23,097 bases of DNA from a virus. The translations under genes and the position numbers were made by a program. The stretch's first letter is position 1, and each line of letters begins with the position of its first letter. The DNA lies in the IMG/VR virus record IMGVR_UViG_3300036791_000089, positions 1 to 23,097 of that record; one strand, 5' to 3'. This document shows, in pieces, positions 1 through 6,816 of this stretch. The notes beneath the pieces are model-generated. The model was not told the DNA's origin and ran no database searches. It saw only the letters and a program-made list of their open reading frames with translations.

Positions 1-1
1 C

Positions 2-109
2 CGGGCCGTCCGCGCCAAACACGGCGACAAGGTCACGACGACCGGCCCGACCAAAGGCGTCCTCCATCGCGCCGGCACCCGCAAGGGCGGCGCACGGCGG
101 CGCAAGTGA
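2..109 (+). CDS. C-terminal fragment of an unknown protein
   Basis: Only the last 35 codons are inside the window; the frame is open from base 2 to the TGA at 107-109. The visible tail is rich in Lys and Arg and ends in GGARRRK, which suggests a nucleic-acid-contacting C-terminus, but no family is recognisable. The stop overlaps the GTG start of the next gene (GTGA at 106-109), the coupling style used through the whole cluster, so this is probably the last part of a real upstream gene of the same operon. Confidence 0.55.
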   Translation, partial: RAVRAKHGDKVTTTGPTKGVLHRAGTRKGGARRRK

Positions 110-390
110 AACGCGCCGACCTCTGGGCCCGCCTCGGCGAGCTCGCCGACATTCGCCTACTCGACAGCGCGACCATCGTCGGCCTCGACGGCGAACCCAT
201 CCTCGAGCTCGAACCCATCGGCATCGTCGCCTACCGCATCGCCGTCGGCGACTGGGCCGTCGTCATCCCCATCCCCGCCGAGCTCGCCGGCTCACGCGCC
301 GCGCATTACGTCGTCGCGCGCCGAGTCATCGACCACGCCCGCGACGCCGGCCCGGAGCTCGAGCCGTTCCTCGAGCAGCTCGCCGCATGA
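106..390 (+). CDS. Hypothetical protein, 94 aa
   Basis: GTG start chosen because it overlaps the preceding stop; the gene ends in an ATGA overlap with the HNH gene. The protein is small, acidic to neutral and looks globular: a predicted helix at the N-terminus, a beta-rich middle (residues about 25-60, with alternating hydrophobics and the motif DWAVVIPIP), and a C-terminal helix containing several Glu. No motif ties it to a known function. Its place directly before the HNH and terminase genes suggests a packaging or late-early role, but that is inference from position only. Confidence 0.65.
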   Translation: MKRADLWARLGELADIRLLDSATIVGLDGEPILELEPIGIVAYRIAVGDWAVVIPIPAELAGSRAAHYVVARRVIDHARDAGPELEPFLEQLAA

Positions 391-857
391 GGTCGACGAC
401 GCCGCACCTATGCGCCGAGCCCGGATGCCCGACGATCGTCGACGGCGCCGGGCGCTGCGCCGCCCACGGCTCGAGCCCATGGGATCGCTGGCGCTGCACG
501 GCCGAGGGCAGGCGCCGAGCGACCGGCTACGGCTGGCGCTGGACCCGAGCGCGCAACGACTACATCGGCCGGCATCCCCGCTGCGAACGCTGCGGCGCCG
601 ACGCCGCCGAGGTCCATCACCGCGACGGTCGCATGCCGAGCGAGCCCGGCGCCAACGTCGACAGCAACCTCGAATCGCTATGCAGGCGTTGCCATCGCCG
701 CGCACGGGTCGGCGTTGCCGCCGCGCGCAACGGGGGTGGGGTAGCACCGCGGCGCGAACTTGTCTCGGCGGGACGTCCGGCCGCGAACCCGACAGAAATC
801 GGGCACGAGCCGTCATTGCCGGCGCTTACGCCGCCGCCAACACGGGCGCGAGCATGA
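387..857 (+). CDS. HNH endonuclease next to terminase
   Basis: 156 aa. The N-terminus carries a zinc-knuckle-like set (C9, C14, C24, H27). The HNH core follows: a C66-x2-C69 pair, the catalytic-type HHRD at 77-80, N94 in the NLESLC segment, and C99-x2-C102-H103, a complete Cys4 HNH domain. After residue about 110 the tail is low-complexity. HNH proteins of this kind lie beside the terminase genes of many cos-packaging phages (HK97 gp74 is the best known) and stimulate specific cleavage of packaged DNA by the terminase. Here it sits directly before the small terminase, with an ATGA overlap at both ends. Function as the packaging-associated nuclease is inferred from family and position. Confidence 0.88.
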   Translation: MRSTTPHLCAEPGCPTIVDGAGRCAAHGSSPWDRWRCTAEGRRRATGYGWRWTRARNDYIGRHPRCERCGADAAEVHHRDGRMPSEPGANVDSNLESLCRRCHRRARVGVAAARNGGGVAPRRELVSAGRPAANPTEIGHEPSLPALTPPPTRARA

Positions 858-1288
858 CGCGCCGCTCGAGCTCGAGCTCGCCGGTGCCCCGCCCGCCGCG
901 CGGGCTCGACGCGAGCGGCCGCGCGGCATGGCGCCGCGGCGCCGCGGTCCTGCTCGAGCTCGGCGAGCCGGTCGAGCTCTCGCTCGAGCCCTTGGTCGCC
1001 TACGCGCGGGCGGCGAGCGACGTCGCCGAGCTCCGTCGGCAGTGGGCCAAGGCCGGCCGGGCCGGGACGATCGAGGGCGCGCGAGGTCTGCCGGTCGTCA
1101 ACCCGCAGCTCGCCGCGATCGACAAGGCCGAGCGGTTGCTGCTCGAGCTCGGCGCGACGCTCGGGCTCGACCCGCAGGCGCGCCGGCGCCTCTCGAGGCG
1201 TGTCGGCGCCGGCCGGCCGCCCGGCGCGGCGTCGTCGGCGGATCGGGCGGCGCCGCCGAGGCGCCGGCTCAAGGCGGTTAGCGAATGA
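854..1288 (+). CDS. terS: Terminase small subunit, P27 family
   Basis: 144 aa. The same frame is open from far upstream, but the ATG at 854 overlaps the HNH stop as ATGA and the sequence upstream is out-of-frame HNH coding, so this start is preferred. Residues about 17-65 are helical. Residues 80-115 hold the segment typical of P27-type small terminases: VNPQLAAIDKAERLLLELG followed by LGLDPQARRRLS. The C-terminal tail is basic and Arg/Pro rich. Small terminases recognise the packaging site on phage DNA and hand it to the large subunit, which is encoded three genes downstream. The N-terminus is a Ser-rich low-complexity stretch. Confidence 0.85.
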   Translation: MTRRSSSSSPVPRPPRGLDASGRAAWRRGAAVLLELGEPVELSLEPLVAYARAASDVAELRRQWAKAGRAGTIEGARGLPVVNPQLAAIDKAERLLLELGATLGLDPQARRRLSRRVGAGRPPGAASSADRAAPPRRRLKAVSE

Positions 1289-1515
1289 GCGCGGTCGAGC
1301 TCGAGCATGTCGAGCCGCGCGAGGGGATCGCGGTCGTGCATGGGCCCGACGGCGCCTACCTCGGCTCGATCGGCGTCGAGCGCTGGCAGCGGGTCGTCGA
1401 CGTCGAGCGCCGGCGCGAGCAGGACCGCGCGCTCGAGCAGCGCGCGCTCGAGGCGCTCGAGCGGATCGCCGGCGCGCTCGAGCTCGAGCATGCCGACCGA
1501 CGGGCGCGAGGATGA
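1285..1515 (+). CDS. Small coiled-coil protein, 76 aa
   Basis: ATGA overlaps at both ends (1285-1288 and 1512-1515). The first 35 residues look beta-rich (GIAVVHGPDGAYLGSIGVERW). The remainder is one highly charged helix, rich in Glu, Arg and Leu with a heptad-like Leu/Ala pattern, probably a coiled coil. I recognise no family. It lies between the two terminase genes, so a structural or accessory packaging role is possible; nothing in the sequence shows this directly. Confidence 0.6.
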   Translation: MSAVELEHVEPREGIAVVHGPDGAYLGSIGVERWQRVVDVERRREQDRALEQRALEALERIAGALELEHADRRARG

Positions 1516-1649
1516 CCGCCGTCGCGTCGTCGAGCTCGCCGACGGCATGGATTGACCATGGGCCCGCGTCGCTCGACGATGACGAGCGCCGCCGGCGCCG
1601 TCGTGGGCGTCGGCTCGTTCGCCGGCCGGCGCGCAGGGGGCCCGGATGA
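1512..1649 (+). CDS. Very small basic ORF, 45 aa
   Basis: Forty-five codons from ATG 1512 to TGA 1647-1649. It is accepted because both ends are ATGA overlaps with its neighbours, which exactly fills the gap between the coiled-coil gene and the large terminase. The product has a Ser/Ala-rich start, the segment PTAWIDHGPASLDDDE and then a run of mostly Arg residues to the end. The Arg-rich tail could bind DNA, or could simply reflect GC-rich sequence. No family is recognised. The alternative is that it is only a translational bridge that keeps ribosomes running into the terminase. Confidence 0.45.
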   Translation: MTAVASSSSPTAWIDHGPASLDDDERRRRRRGRRLVRRPARRGPG

Positions 1650-3157
1650 CGGTCGTCGAGCTCGGCGTCGAGCGCTGGGAGGCCTACGCGCAGGCGACCC
1701 GGGCCGAGCATTTCGCGCACTGGGCCCGGGCGCATTGCGTCCAGTCGGTCGATCGTTTCGCCGGCCTGCCGCTCGAGCTCGAGCGTTGGCAGCTCGAGAT
1801 GATGAGCGAGGCGCTCGCCGAGCTCGAGCCGGACGAGGCGTATTGGCTCGTCGTCGCGCTCGTCATCCCGAAGAAAAACGGCAAAACGAGCCTGCTCGCC
1901 GCCTACGCGCTCTACCACTTGCTCGAGGACGAGGGCGCGCCGGAAATCCTGCTCGCCGCGGCGACCGACAAGCAGGCCGGCCGGCTGTTTACGACGGCGG
2001 TCCGGTTCGTGCGCTCGGACCCGTGGCTCTCGGCGCAGCTCGTCGTCCGCGAGCATGAGGGCGAAATCTCGCGGGTCGACGGTTTCGGGTCGCTGTTTCG
2101 ATTCTCGGCCGACACCGGCGCCGCGTCGGGCTACAACCCGTCATTGGTCGTCGCCGACGAGCTCAAGGATTGGACGACGCCGCGCCGGCGGCGTGTCTGG
2201 GCCGACATTGCGACGGCCGGCCTCGCTCGCGACTACGTCCATCTGCTCGTTATCTCGACGGCCGGCGAGCCCGAGGAGCGCGTCGACGGGATTCTCGGCC
2301 AGTTGATCGACGGCAACGAGCTCGAGGGCGAGCTCGAGCGCGTCGGCAAGCTCACCATTTCGCGCAACCACGCCGGGCGGACGCTCGTCTACAACTACGA
2401 CGCTCGGACGCTCGACTCGGGCGACCTCGACGCGATCAAGGCGGCGAACCCGGCGTCGTGGGTCACCCGCGAGCGGCTCGGCGAGCTCTCGGCGTCGCCG
2501 ACGTTGACGCCCGGGCGCTTCCTCCAGCTGCACGGGTGCGTCTGGGCGACGAGCGAGTCGGGCTACCTCGAGCTCGAGGCGTGGAGGGCGCTCGAGGCCG
2601 AGGGGGCCGAGCTCCACGCCGGCGACGAGCTCGCCGTCGGCTTCCGCGGCGCCGATAGCTGCGCGCTCGTCGCCTGTCGGCGCTCGGACGCCGTCCTGTT
2701 CACGCTCGAGGTCTGGGAACCGGCCGGCGGCCGGCGCGTCGAGCTCGAGGACGTCGACGACGCGCTCATGGCCGCGGCCGAGCTCTACAACGTCGACGCC
2801 GTCTACGCGTCGGCGACGCCGGCATGGGCGACGCTCGTCAACGCGTGGCGCCACGTTTTCGGCAAGCGCGAGGTCGTCGACGTCGACGTCGCCTCGCCGG
2901 GCCCGCGGACGGCGCAAATCACGGAGCGGTTTCGCGCCGACGCGCTCGCCGGCCGGGTCCGCCATGACGGCGACCGTCGGCTCGCGCGTCATGTCGTCGC
3001 CGCGCGGTTGCAACGGTCGCGCAACCTCCCCTACCTCGCCGAGAGCTCGAGGGCCGGCTCGCCGATCGCCGGCGCGCTCGCCGCGATGCTCGCGTGGGAG
3101 GCCCGGACGTTGCTAGGCCCGGTCGAGCGCCGGCGGAAGGGCCCGGTTAGCTTCTGA
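1646..3157 (+). CDS. terL: Terminase large subunit
   Basis: 503 aa, a normal length. The ATPase domain shows a Terminase_1-type Walker A at about 75-82 (PKKNGKTS), Walker B at 167-172 (LVVADE) and a coupling motif at 202-207 (VISTAG). The protein powers DNA translocation through the portal, the next gene, and cuts the concatemer. The C-terminal RNase H-like nuclease is recognisable from VGFRGADSCALV (331-342), a Trp-containing strand near 390-405 and RHDGDRRLARHV (439-450). Two positions where I expect conserved acidic residues look changed: Arg333 in the first strand, and SATPAW in place of the usual DPPxW. The start is set by the ATGA overlap at 1646. Confidence 0.93.
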   Translation: MTVVELGVERWEAYAQATRAEHFAHWARAHCVQSVDRFAGLPLELERWQLEMMSEALAELEPDEAYWLVVALVIPKKNGKTSLLAAYALYHLLEDEGAPEILLAAATDKQAGRLFTTAVRFVRSDPWLSAQLVVREHEGEISRVDGFGSLFRFSADTGAASGYNPSLVVADELKDWTTPRRRRVWADIATAGLARDYVHLLVISTAGEPEERVDGILGQLIDGNELEGELERVGKLTISRNHAGRTLVYNYDARTLDSGDLDAIKAANPASWVTRERLGELSASPTLTPGRFLQLHGCVWATSESGYLELEAWRALEAEGAELHAGDELAVGFRGADSCALVACRRSDAVLFTLEVWEPAGGRRVELEDVDDALMAAAELYNVDAVYASATPAWATLVNAWRHVFGKREVVDVDVASPGPRTAQITERFRADALAGRVRHDGDRRLARHVVAARLQRSRNLPYLAESSRAGSPIAGALAAMLAWEARTLLGPVERRRKGPVSF

Positions 3158-4647
3158 TGAGCTCGGTCGAGCTCTCGACGAGGTCGAATGACCCTCGGAC
3201 CGACCCCGAGCAGCTACGCGACACGATGCTCGAGGCGCTCGCCGCCCGGCAAACGGCGCTCGCGCGCTTCGACAGCTACTACCGCGGCGACCACAAACTC
3301 CTGTTCGCGACGGTCAAGTTTCGAGAGACGTTCGGGCTGCTTTTCTCGGCGTTTTCGGACAACTGGTGCGACCTCGTCGTCGACGCGAGCGCGGAGCGGT
3401 TGCGCGTCGACGGGTTCCGGTTCGGCGGCAAGGACGAGCAGGCCGACGCCGACGCGTGGGAGCTCTGGCAGCGCAACGGGCTCGACGCCGAGAGCGAGCT
3501 CGCGCATACGGACGCGATCAAGCTCGGCGCCGCCTACGCGCTCGTCTACCCCGACGACGGCGGCGAGCCCGGCATCCAGCTCGAGTCGCCTACCAACGCG
3601 ATCGTCCTCGTCGACCCGGCGCAAGGCCGCAAGCGGCTCGCCGGCCTGCGCGACTGGGTCGACGAATGGGGCGCCGAGCATTGCGTCCTCTACACGTCGA
3701 GCGACGTCATCTGGTGGTCGCGCGAGGGCGTCAACAAAACATGGCTCGAGGACGTCGGGACGGGCCGAAACCCGCTCGGCGTCGTCCCGCTCGTCCCGTT
3801 GCCGAACATGCCGACGCTCTCGAGCAGGCAAGGCCGGTCGGATATCGAGCGCGTCATCCCGGTCCAGGACGCCGTCAACAAGCTCTGCGCCGACATGATC
3901 GTCGCGTCCGAGTATGCGGCGTTTCCGCAACGGTGGATGACCGGCGTCGAGATTCCCGTCTACCCCGAGGGCGACCCGAACGCGGGGCAGCCGCTCCCGT
4001 CGTTCACGTCGAGGTTTCTCGCCGGCGCCGGCTACACGTGGGCCGACGAGAGCGACAACGCGAAGATGGGCAACTTCGCCGTCTCGGACCTCGGCATCTA
4101 CGCGCGAGCGATCGAGATGTTGGTCCAGCACATCGCGGCGCAAACGAGGACGCCGCCGCATTACCTCCTCGGCGCGATGGGCGCCTTTCCGTCGGGCGAG
4201 TCGCTCAAGGCGACCGAGACGGGGCTCGTCGCCAAGGTTCGCCGCAAGCAGCTCTCATTCGGCGAGGGCTGGGAGGAGGTCATGCGTCTAGCGTTCGCCG
4301 TCGCCGGCGACGACAAGCGCGCGAACGCGACCGACTGCGAAACGATCTGGATGAATCCCGAGTCGCGCTCGACGGCCGAGATTGTCGACGCCGGCGTCAA
4401 GCTTGCGTCGATCGGCGTCCCGCGCGAGGCGGTCTGGGAATACATCGGCGCGACGCCGGCGCAAATCTCGCGCTGGGTCGCGATGGGCGCCGAGACGGAG
4501 GGCCCGCCGGTCCAGGCGCGCGAAACGATCGCCGCGAGCCCGGGCGAGGCCTCGGCGGTCGTGCCCGGCACGCCGGGCGCGCCGGCGAAACCGGCCGCGC
4601 CGCCGACGACAGCCGTTGAAACCACGACGACCAAGGGAGGCCCGTAG
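3157..4647 (+). CDS. Portal protein, SPP1 Gp6-like family
   Basis: 496 aa. Starts at the ATG of a TGATG junction with terL. The family is recognisable from an N-terminal helical region with RFDSYYRGDHKL (residues about 37-48), the clip/stem region around the PLVPLPNMP segment, and the long helix region with RTPPHYLLGAMG and FPSGESLKATETGL (about residues 330-360), a strong signature of Phage_prot_Gp6-type portals in actinophages. The portal is the dodecameric channel at the capsid vertex that docks the terminase and later the connector. The last 60 residues are Pro/Ala/Thr-rich and probably disordered. It is followed at once by the scaffold gene. Confidence 0.93.
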   Translation: MSSVELSTRSNDPRTDPEQLRDTMLEALAARQTALARFDSYYRGDHKLLFATVKFRETFGLLFSAFSDNWCDLVVDASAERLRVDGFRFGGKDEQADADAWELWQRNGLDAESELAHTDAIKLGAAYALVYPDDGGEPGIQLESPTNAIVLVDPAQGRKRLAGLRDWVDEWGAEHCVLYTSSDVIWWSREGVNKTWLEDVGTGRNPLGVVPLVPLPNMPTLSSRQGRSDIERVIPVQDAVNKLCADMIVASEYAAFPQRWMTGVEIPVYPEGDPNAGQPLPSFTSRFLAGAGYTWADESDNAKMGNFAVSDLGIYARAIEMLVQHIAAQTRTPPHYLLGAMGAFPSGESLKATETGLVAKVRRKQLSFGEGWEEVMRLAFAVAGDDKRANATDCETIWMNPESRSTAEIVDAGVKLASIGVPREAVWEYIGATPAQISRWVAMGAETEGPPVQARETIAASPGEASAVVPGTPGAPAKPAAPPTTAVETTTTKGGP

Positions 4648-5228
4648 TGGCTGACGAATCCTCGGGCGACGCCGGCGCGAGGCCGGCCGAGCCCCCGGCC
4701 CCGGAGGGCGCGAGGCCCGAAGGGCGCACGACCGGCGAGGGCGCGAGGCCCGATCCCGGGACAAACGACGCCGACACGCTCCGCGAGCAGGGCAAGGAGG
4801 CGCTCGAGAGGGAACGCAACGCGAGGCGCGAGGCCGAACGTCGCGCGACCGACTCCGAGCGCCGACTCGCCGAGCTCGAGGACGCCGGCAAAAGCGAAAT
4901 CGAGCGGGCCATCGCCCGGCTCGATCGGCAATCGGCCGAGCTCGACCAGAAAACGAGCCGTGTTGCCGAGCTCGAGAGCAAGCTCGCCGAGCGCGACCTG
5001 CTCGAGCTCAAGCGCGAAATCGCCCTAGACGTCGGTATCCCGCTCGAGGCGGCGCACCGGCTACAGGGCACCGACGCCCGCTCGATCAAAGCCGACGCGA
5101 CTCGCTACCTCGAGGAGCGCAAGGCCGGCGCCGTAGGCGACTTCGGCGGAGGCCGCGGAGGCTCGGCGAGCGGGGCGCGAGGCGTCGACATGAACCGGCT
5201 AATACGCGAGGCGTCGGGGCGCCAATGA
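4647..5228 (+). CDS. Capsid scaffolding protein
   Basis: 193 aa, GTG start at the TAGTG junction with the portal, with AAGGGAGG about 8 bases before it. The N-terminal 45 residues are Pro/Gly/Glu-rich and disordered. Residues about 46-120 form a long, highly charged coiled coil (repeated RREAERR-, LAELED- and LESKLAERDLL-type segments). The C-terminus is Gly/Ser-rich and ends in MNRLIREASGRQ, a short helical hook of the sort seen at the end of many actinophage scaffolds. Acidic coiled-coil proteins between portal and major capsid genes are scaffolds that guide procapsid assembly. No protease gene is visible nearby, so how it is removed is unclear. Confidence 0.82.
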   Translation: MADESSGDAGARPAEPPAPEGARPEGRTTGEGARPDPGTNDADTLREQGKEALERERNARREAERRATDSERRLAELEDAGKSEIERAIARLDRQSAELDQKTSRVAELESKLAERDLLELKREIALDVGIPLEAAHRLQGTDARSIKADATRYLEERKAGAVGDFGGGRGGSASGARGVDMNRLIREASGRQ

Positions 5229-5239
5229 CGACGTCCTGA

Positions 5240-5253
5240 CCCTCGAGAGAGGG
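5240..5253 (+). promoter_or_regulatory. Hairpin covering the capsid gene ribosome-binding site
   Basis: CCCTC (5240-5244) and GAGGG (5249-5253) form a perfect 5-bp stem closed by the GNRA-type tetraloop GAGA (5245-5248). The 3' arm plus loop make up the purine-rich Shine-Dalgarno stretch of the major capsid gene, 7 bases before its ATG at 5261. This is the only longer gap (32 bases) in the head gene cluster. The structure is seen in the sequence; a role in setting capsid translation is inference. Confidence 0.4.
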
Positions 5254-5260
5254 CTACTCG

Positions 5261-6205
5261 ATGCCATACAACAACACGATCAGCCGTTCCGAGGCCGCCG
5301 CACTCATCCCCGAGGAGGTCGCCGCGGAAATCATCACGCACCTCCCGGCGCAGTCGGCCGCGCTCTCGATGTTTCGCTCCGTCCCCATGTCGCGGGCACA
5401 AGTGCGCATCCCGGCCGAGTCCGCGCTCGCCGTCGCCTACTGGGTCGCCGGCGATACGGGGCTCAAGCAAACGAGCGAGATGAACTGGGCCAACCTCTAC
5501 CTCAACGCCGAGGAGCTCGCCGTCATCGTCACGATCGCCGAGGCGGTCCTCGACGACGCCGCGTTCGACATCTGGGCCGCGGTCCGGCCGAACCTCACCG
5601 AGGCGATCGGCCGGGCGCTCGACGCCGCGATTTTCCTCGGCACGAACATTCCGGCGTCATGGCCGGCGGCGATCGTCCCGGCCGCGGTCGCAGCGGGCAA
5701 CACGGCGACCGAGGGATTGACGCCCGACAAGGGCGGGATCATGGGCGACCTCTCGGCCGTCTACGCGACCGTCGAGGCCGACGGTTTCGACGTCAACGGC
5801 GTTATCGCCAACCGGACGATCAAGGGCAAGCTACGCAACGCCCGCGCGACGACCGGCGAGGCGCTCGCCGACGCGCCGCCGTCGGACGGGACCGAGGCGT
5901 ACGGCGTCCCGGTCATTTACCCGATGCGTGGTATGTGGCCGGCGCCGGCGACTGGCGCCGTCGAGGCAATCGCCGGCGACTTCTCGCAGGGGCTCCTCGG
6001 CGTCCGGCAGGACCTCACGTTCAAGGTCCTCGATCAGGCCGTCATCCAGGACAACACGGGCGCGATCATGTTCAACCTCGCGCAGCAGGACATGGTCGCG
6101 CTCCGCGTTACGGCGCGGTTCGCATTCCAGGTCCCGAACCCGCTCACCTACGACCAGCCGGCGGCCGGCTCGCGCTACCCGTTCGGCGTCCTGGCGCATG
6201 CGTAA
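5261..6205 (+). CDS. Major capsid protein, HK97 fold
   Basis: 314 aa. ATG 5261 with the Shine-Dalgarno GAGAGAGGG just before it. Recognisable as a Phage_capsid family protein: N-terminal arm (about 1-35) with ALIPEEVAAEIITHL, the E-loop region around AYWVAGDTGLKQTSEMNWANLYL (about 59-81), a spine helix (AFDIWAAVRPNLTEAIGRALDAAIF), P-domain and A-domain segments, and a C-terminal strand with ALRVTARFAFQVPNP. It forms the icosahedral shell. There is no long N-terminal delta domain, matching the separate scaffold gene. Its stop overlaps the next small gene (TAATG). The product should be highly abundant. Confidence 0.93.
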   Translation: MPYNNTISRSEAAALIPEEVAAEIITHLPAQSAALSMFRSVPMSRAQVRIPAESALAVAYWVAGDTGLKQTSEMNWANLYLNAEELAVIVTIAEAVLDDAAFDIWAAVRPNLTEAIGRALDAAIFLGTNIPASWPAAIVPAAVAAGNTATEGLTPDKGGIMGDLSAVYATVEADGFDVNGVIANRTIKGKLRNARATTGEALADAPPSDGTEAYGVPVIYPMRGMWPAPATGAVEAIAGDFSQGLLGVRQDLTFKVLDQAVIQDNTGAIMFNLAQQDMVALRVTARFAFQVPNPLTYDQPAAGSRYPFGVLAHA

Positions 6206-6405
6206 TGGCCGCGCCCGAGACAACGCATGAGCTCGGCGACCCGGGTTGCACGGACCCGGGCGTCCTGCCCGAGGATCACGTCTACGTCATCGCGCTCGAC
6301 GCCGGATGGTTCGGCGACCCGTCGATACCGAAGGACGAAATCGACGACAACGAGCAATACACGGTCGCCGGCGTCATCGCCGCGGCCGCGAAGGAGGCCG
6401 CATGA
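6205..6405 (+). CDS. Small capsid-linked protein A, 66 aa
   Basis: Starts at the ATG of a TAATG junction with the capsid gene and ends in an ATGA overlap. Acidic protein with an N-terminal Asp/Pro-rich part, then YVIALDAGWFGDP and a C-terminal DDNEQYTVAGVIAAAA. The pattern 'aromatic-x3-L-(D/E)-A-G-(W/Y)-x-G-x-P ... TVAG ... AAA' recurs in the next gene, so the two look like tandem paralogues. Position directly after the capsid gene suggests a decoration or head-completion protein, but no family is recognised and the role is inferred from place only. Confidence 0.7.
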   Translation: MAAPETTHELGDPGCTDPGVLPEDHVYVIALDAGWFGDPSIPKDEIDDNEQYTVAGVIAAAAKEAA

Positions 6406-6620
6406 GCGAAAGCGAGACGACCGAGACGACCTCGACGACGAGCTCGCGCAAGCGCTCGAGCTCGCGGTCGAAAGCGCGCTCGAGCGAGGGCGGCAAGGTC
6501 GTCGAGACATACGACGACGGGCTCGAGGCCGGCTACATCGGCGGGCCCATCGACGAGGACGACCATACGGTCGCCGGCGAGGTCGCCGCGGCCGAGACGA
6601 GCCGGGAGGCGAGCGATTAG
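6402..6620 (+). CDS. Small capsid-linked protein B with Ser/Thr/Glu-rich head, 72 aa
   Basis: ATG 6402 in an ATGA overlap with protein A. Residues 1-30 are almost only Ser, Thr, Glu, Arg and Lys, probably disordered. Residues about 34-66 resemble the core of protein A: YDDGLEAGYIGGP followed by DEDDHTVAGEVAAA. It ends at TAG 6618-6620, which overlaps the ATT start proposed for the next ORF. Function is unknown; a disordered, charged leader on a small capsid-linked core would suit a head decoration or a head-tail joining factor. Confidence 0.68.
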   Translation: MSESETTETTSTTSSRKRSSSRSKARSSEGGKVVETYDDGLEAGYIGGPIDEDDHTVAGEVAAAETSREASD

Positions 6621-6816
6621 CGCACCTCTCGACGAGGAGGCCCGGGCGGCGCTATGGCGCGAGCAGCAGGCCGAGCGGATCGCCTACCAGCGCGAGGTCT
6701 GGCTCGGCCTACAGGCGCCGCCCGGGCCCGCCGAGGCCGTCCGCGAGGCGTGGGAACCGATCCTCGCGTGGCAGCTCGAGCGCGACATAGAAACCGACCC
6801 CGAGGAGGACCCATGA
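6616..6816 (+). CDS. 66-aa ORF with a probable ATT start codon
   Basis: The gap between 6620 and 6813 is filled by an open frame with good coding character: a charged helical protein containing DEEARAALWREQQAER, VWLGLQAPPGP and AWQLERDIETDPEEDP. There is no in-frame ATG, GTG, TTG or CTG, either inside it or back to the upstream stop near 6405. An ATT at 6616 overlaps the previous stop (ATTAG), exactly where the cluster normally has ATGA, and GGAGG at 6605-6609 lies 6 bases ahead. The ORF ends in ATGA with the connector gene. I infer translation from AUU as in bacterial infC. Alternatives are frameshifting from protein B or a sequencing error. Function unknown. Confidence 0.6.
   Translation: MSAPLDEEARAALWREQQAERIAYQREVWLGLQAPPGPAEAVREAWEPILAWQLERDIETDPEEDP

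Noticed and set aside
410-853. Upstream extension of the small terminase frame to 410
   Set aside because: This part is out-of-frame HNH coding; the ATG at 854 fits the ATGA overlap and the P27 family length.
617-2056. 479-codon open frame on the minus strand, and similar long antisense frames at 2141-3013, 3214-4161 and 15187-16377
   Set aside because: They lie opposite genes with clear domains. GC-rich third positions leave few stops in antisense frames, and the products are Arg/Ala/Pro-rich without motifs.
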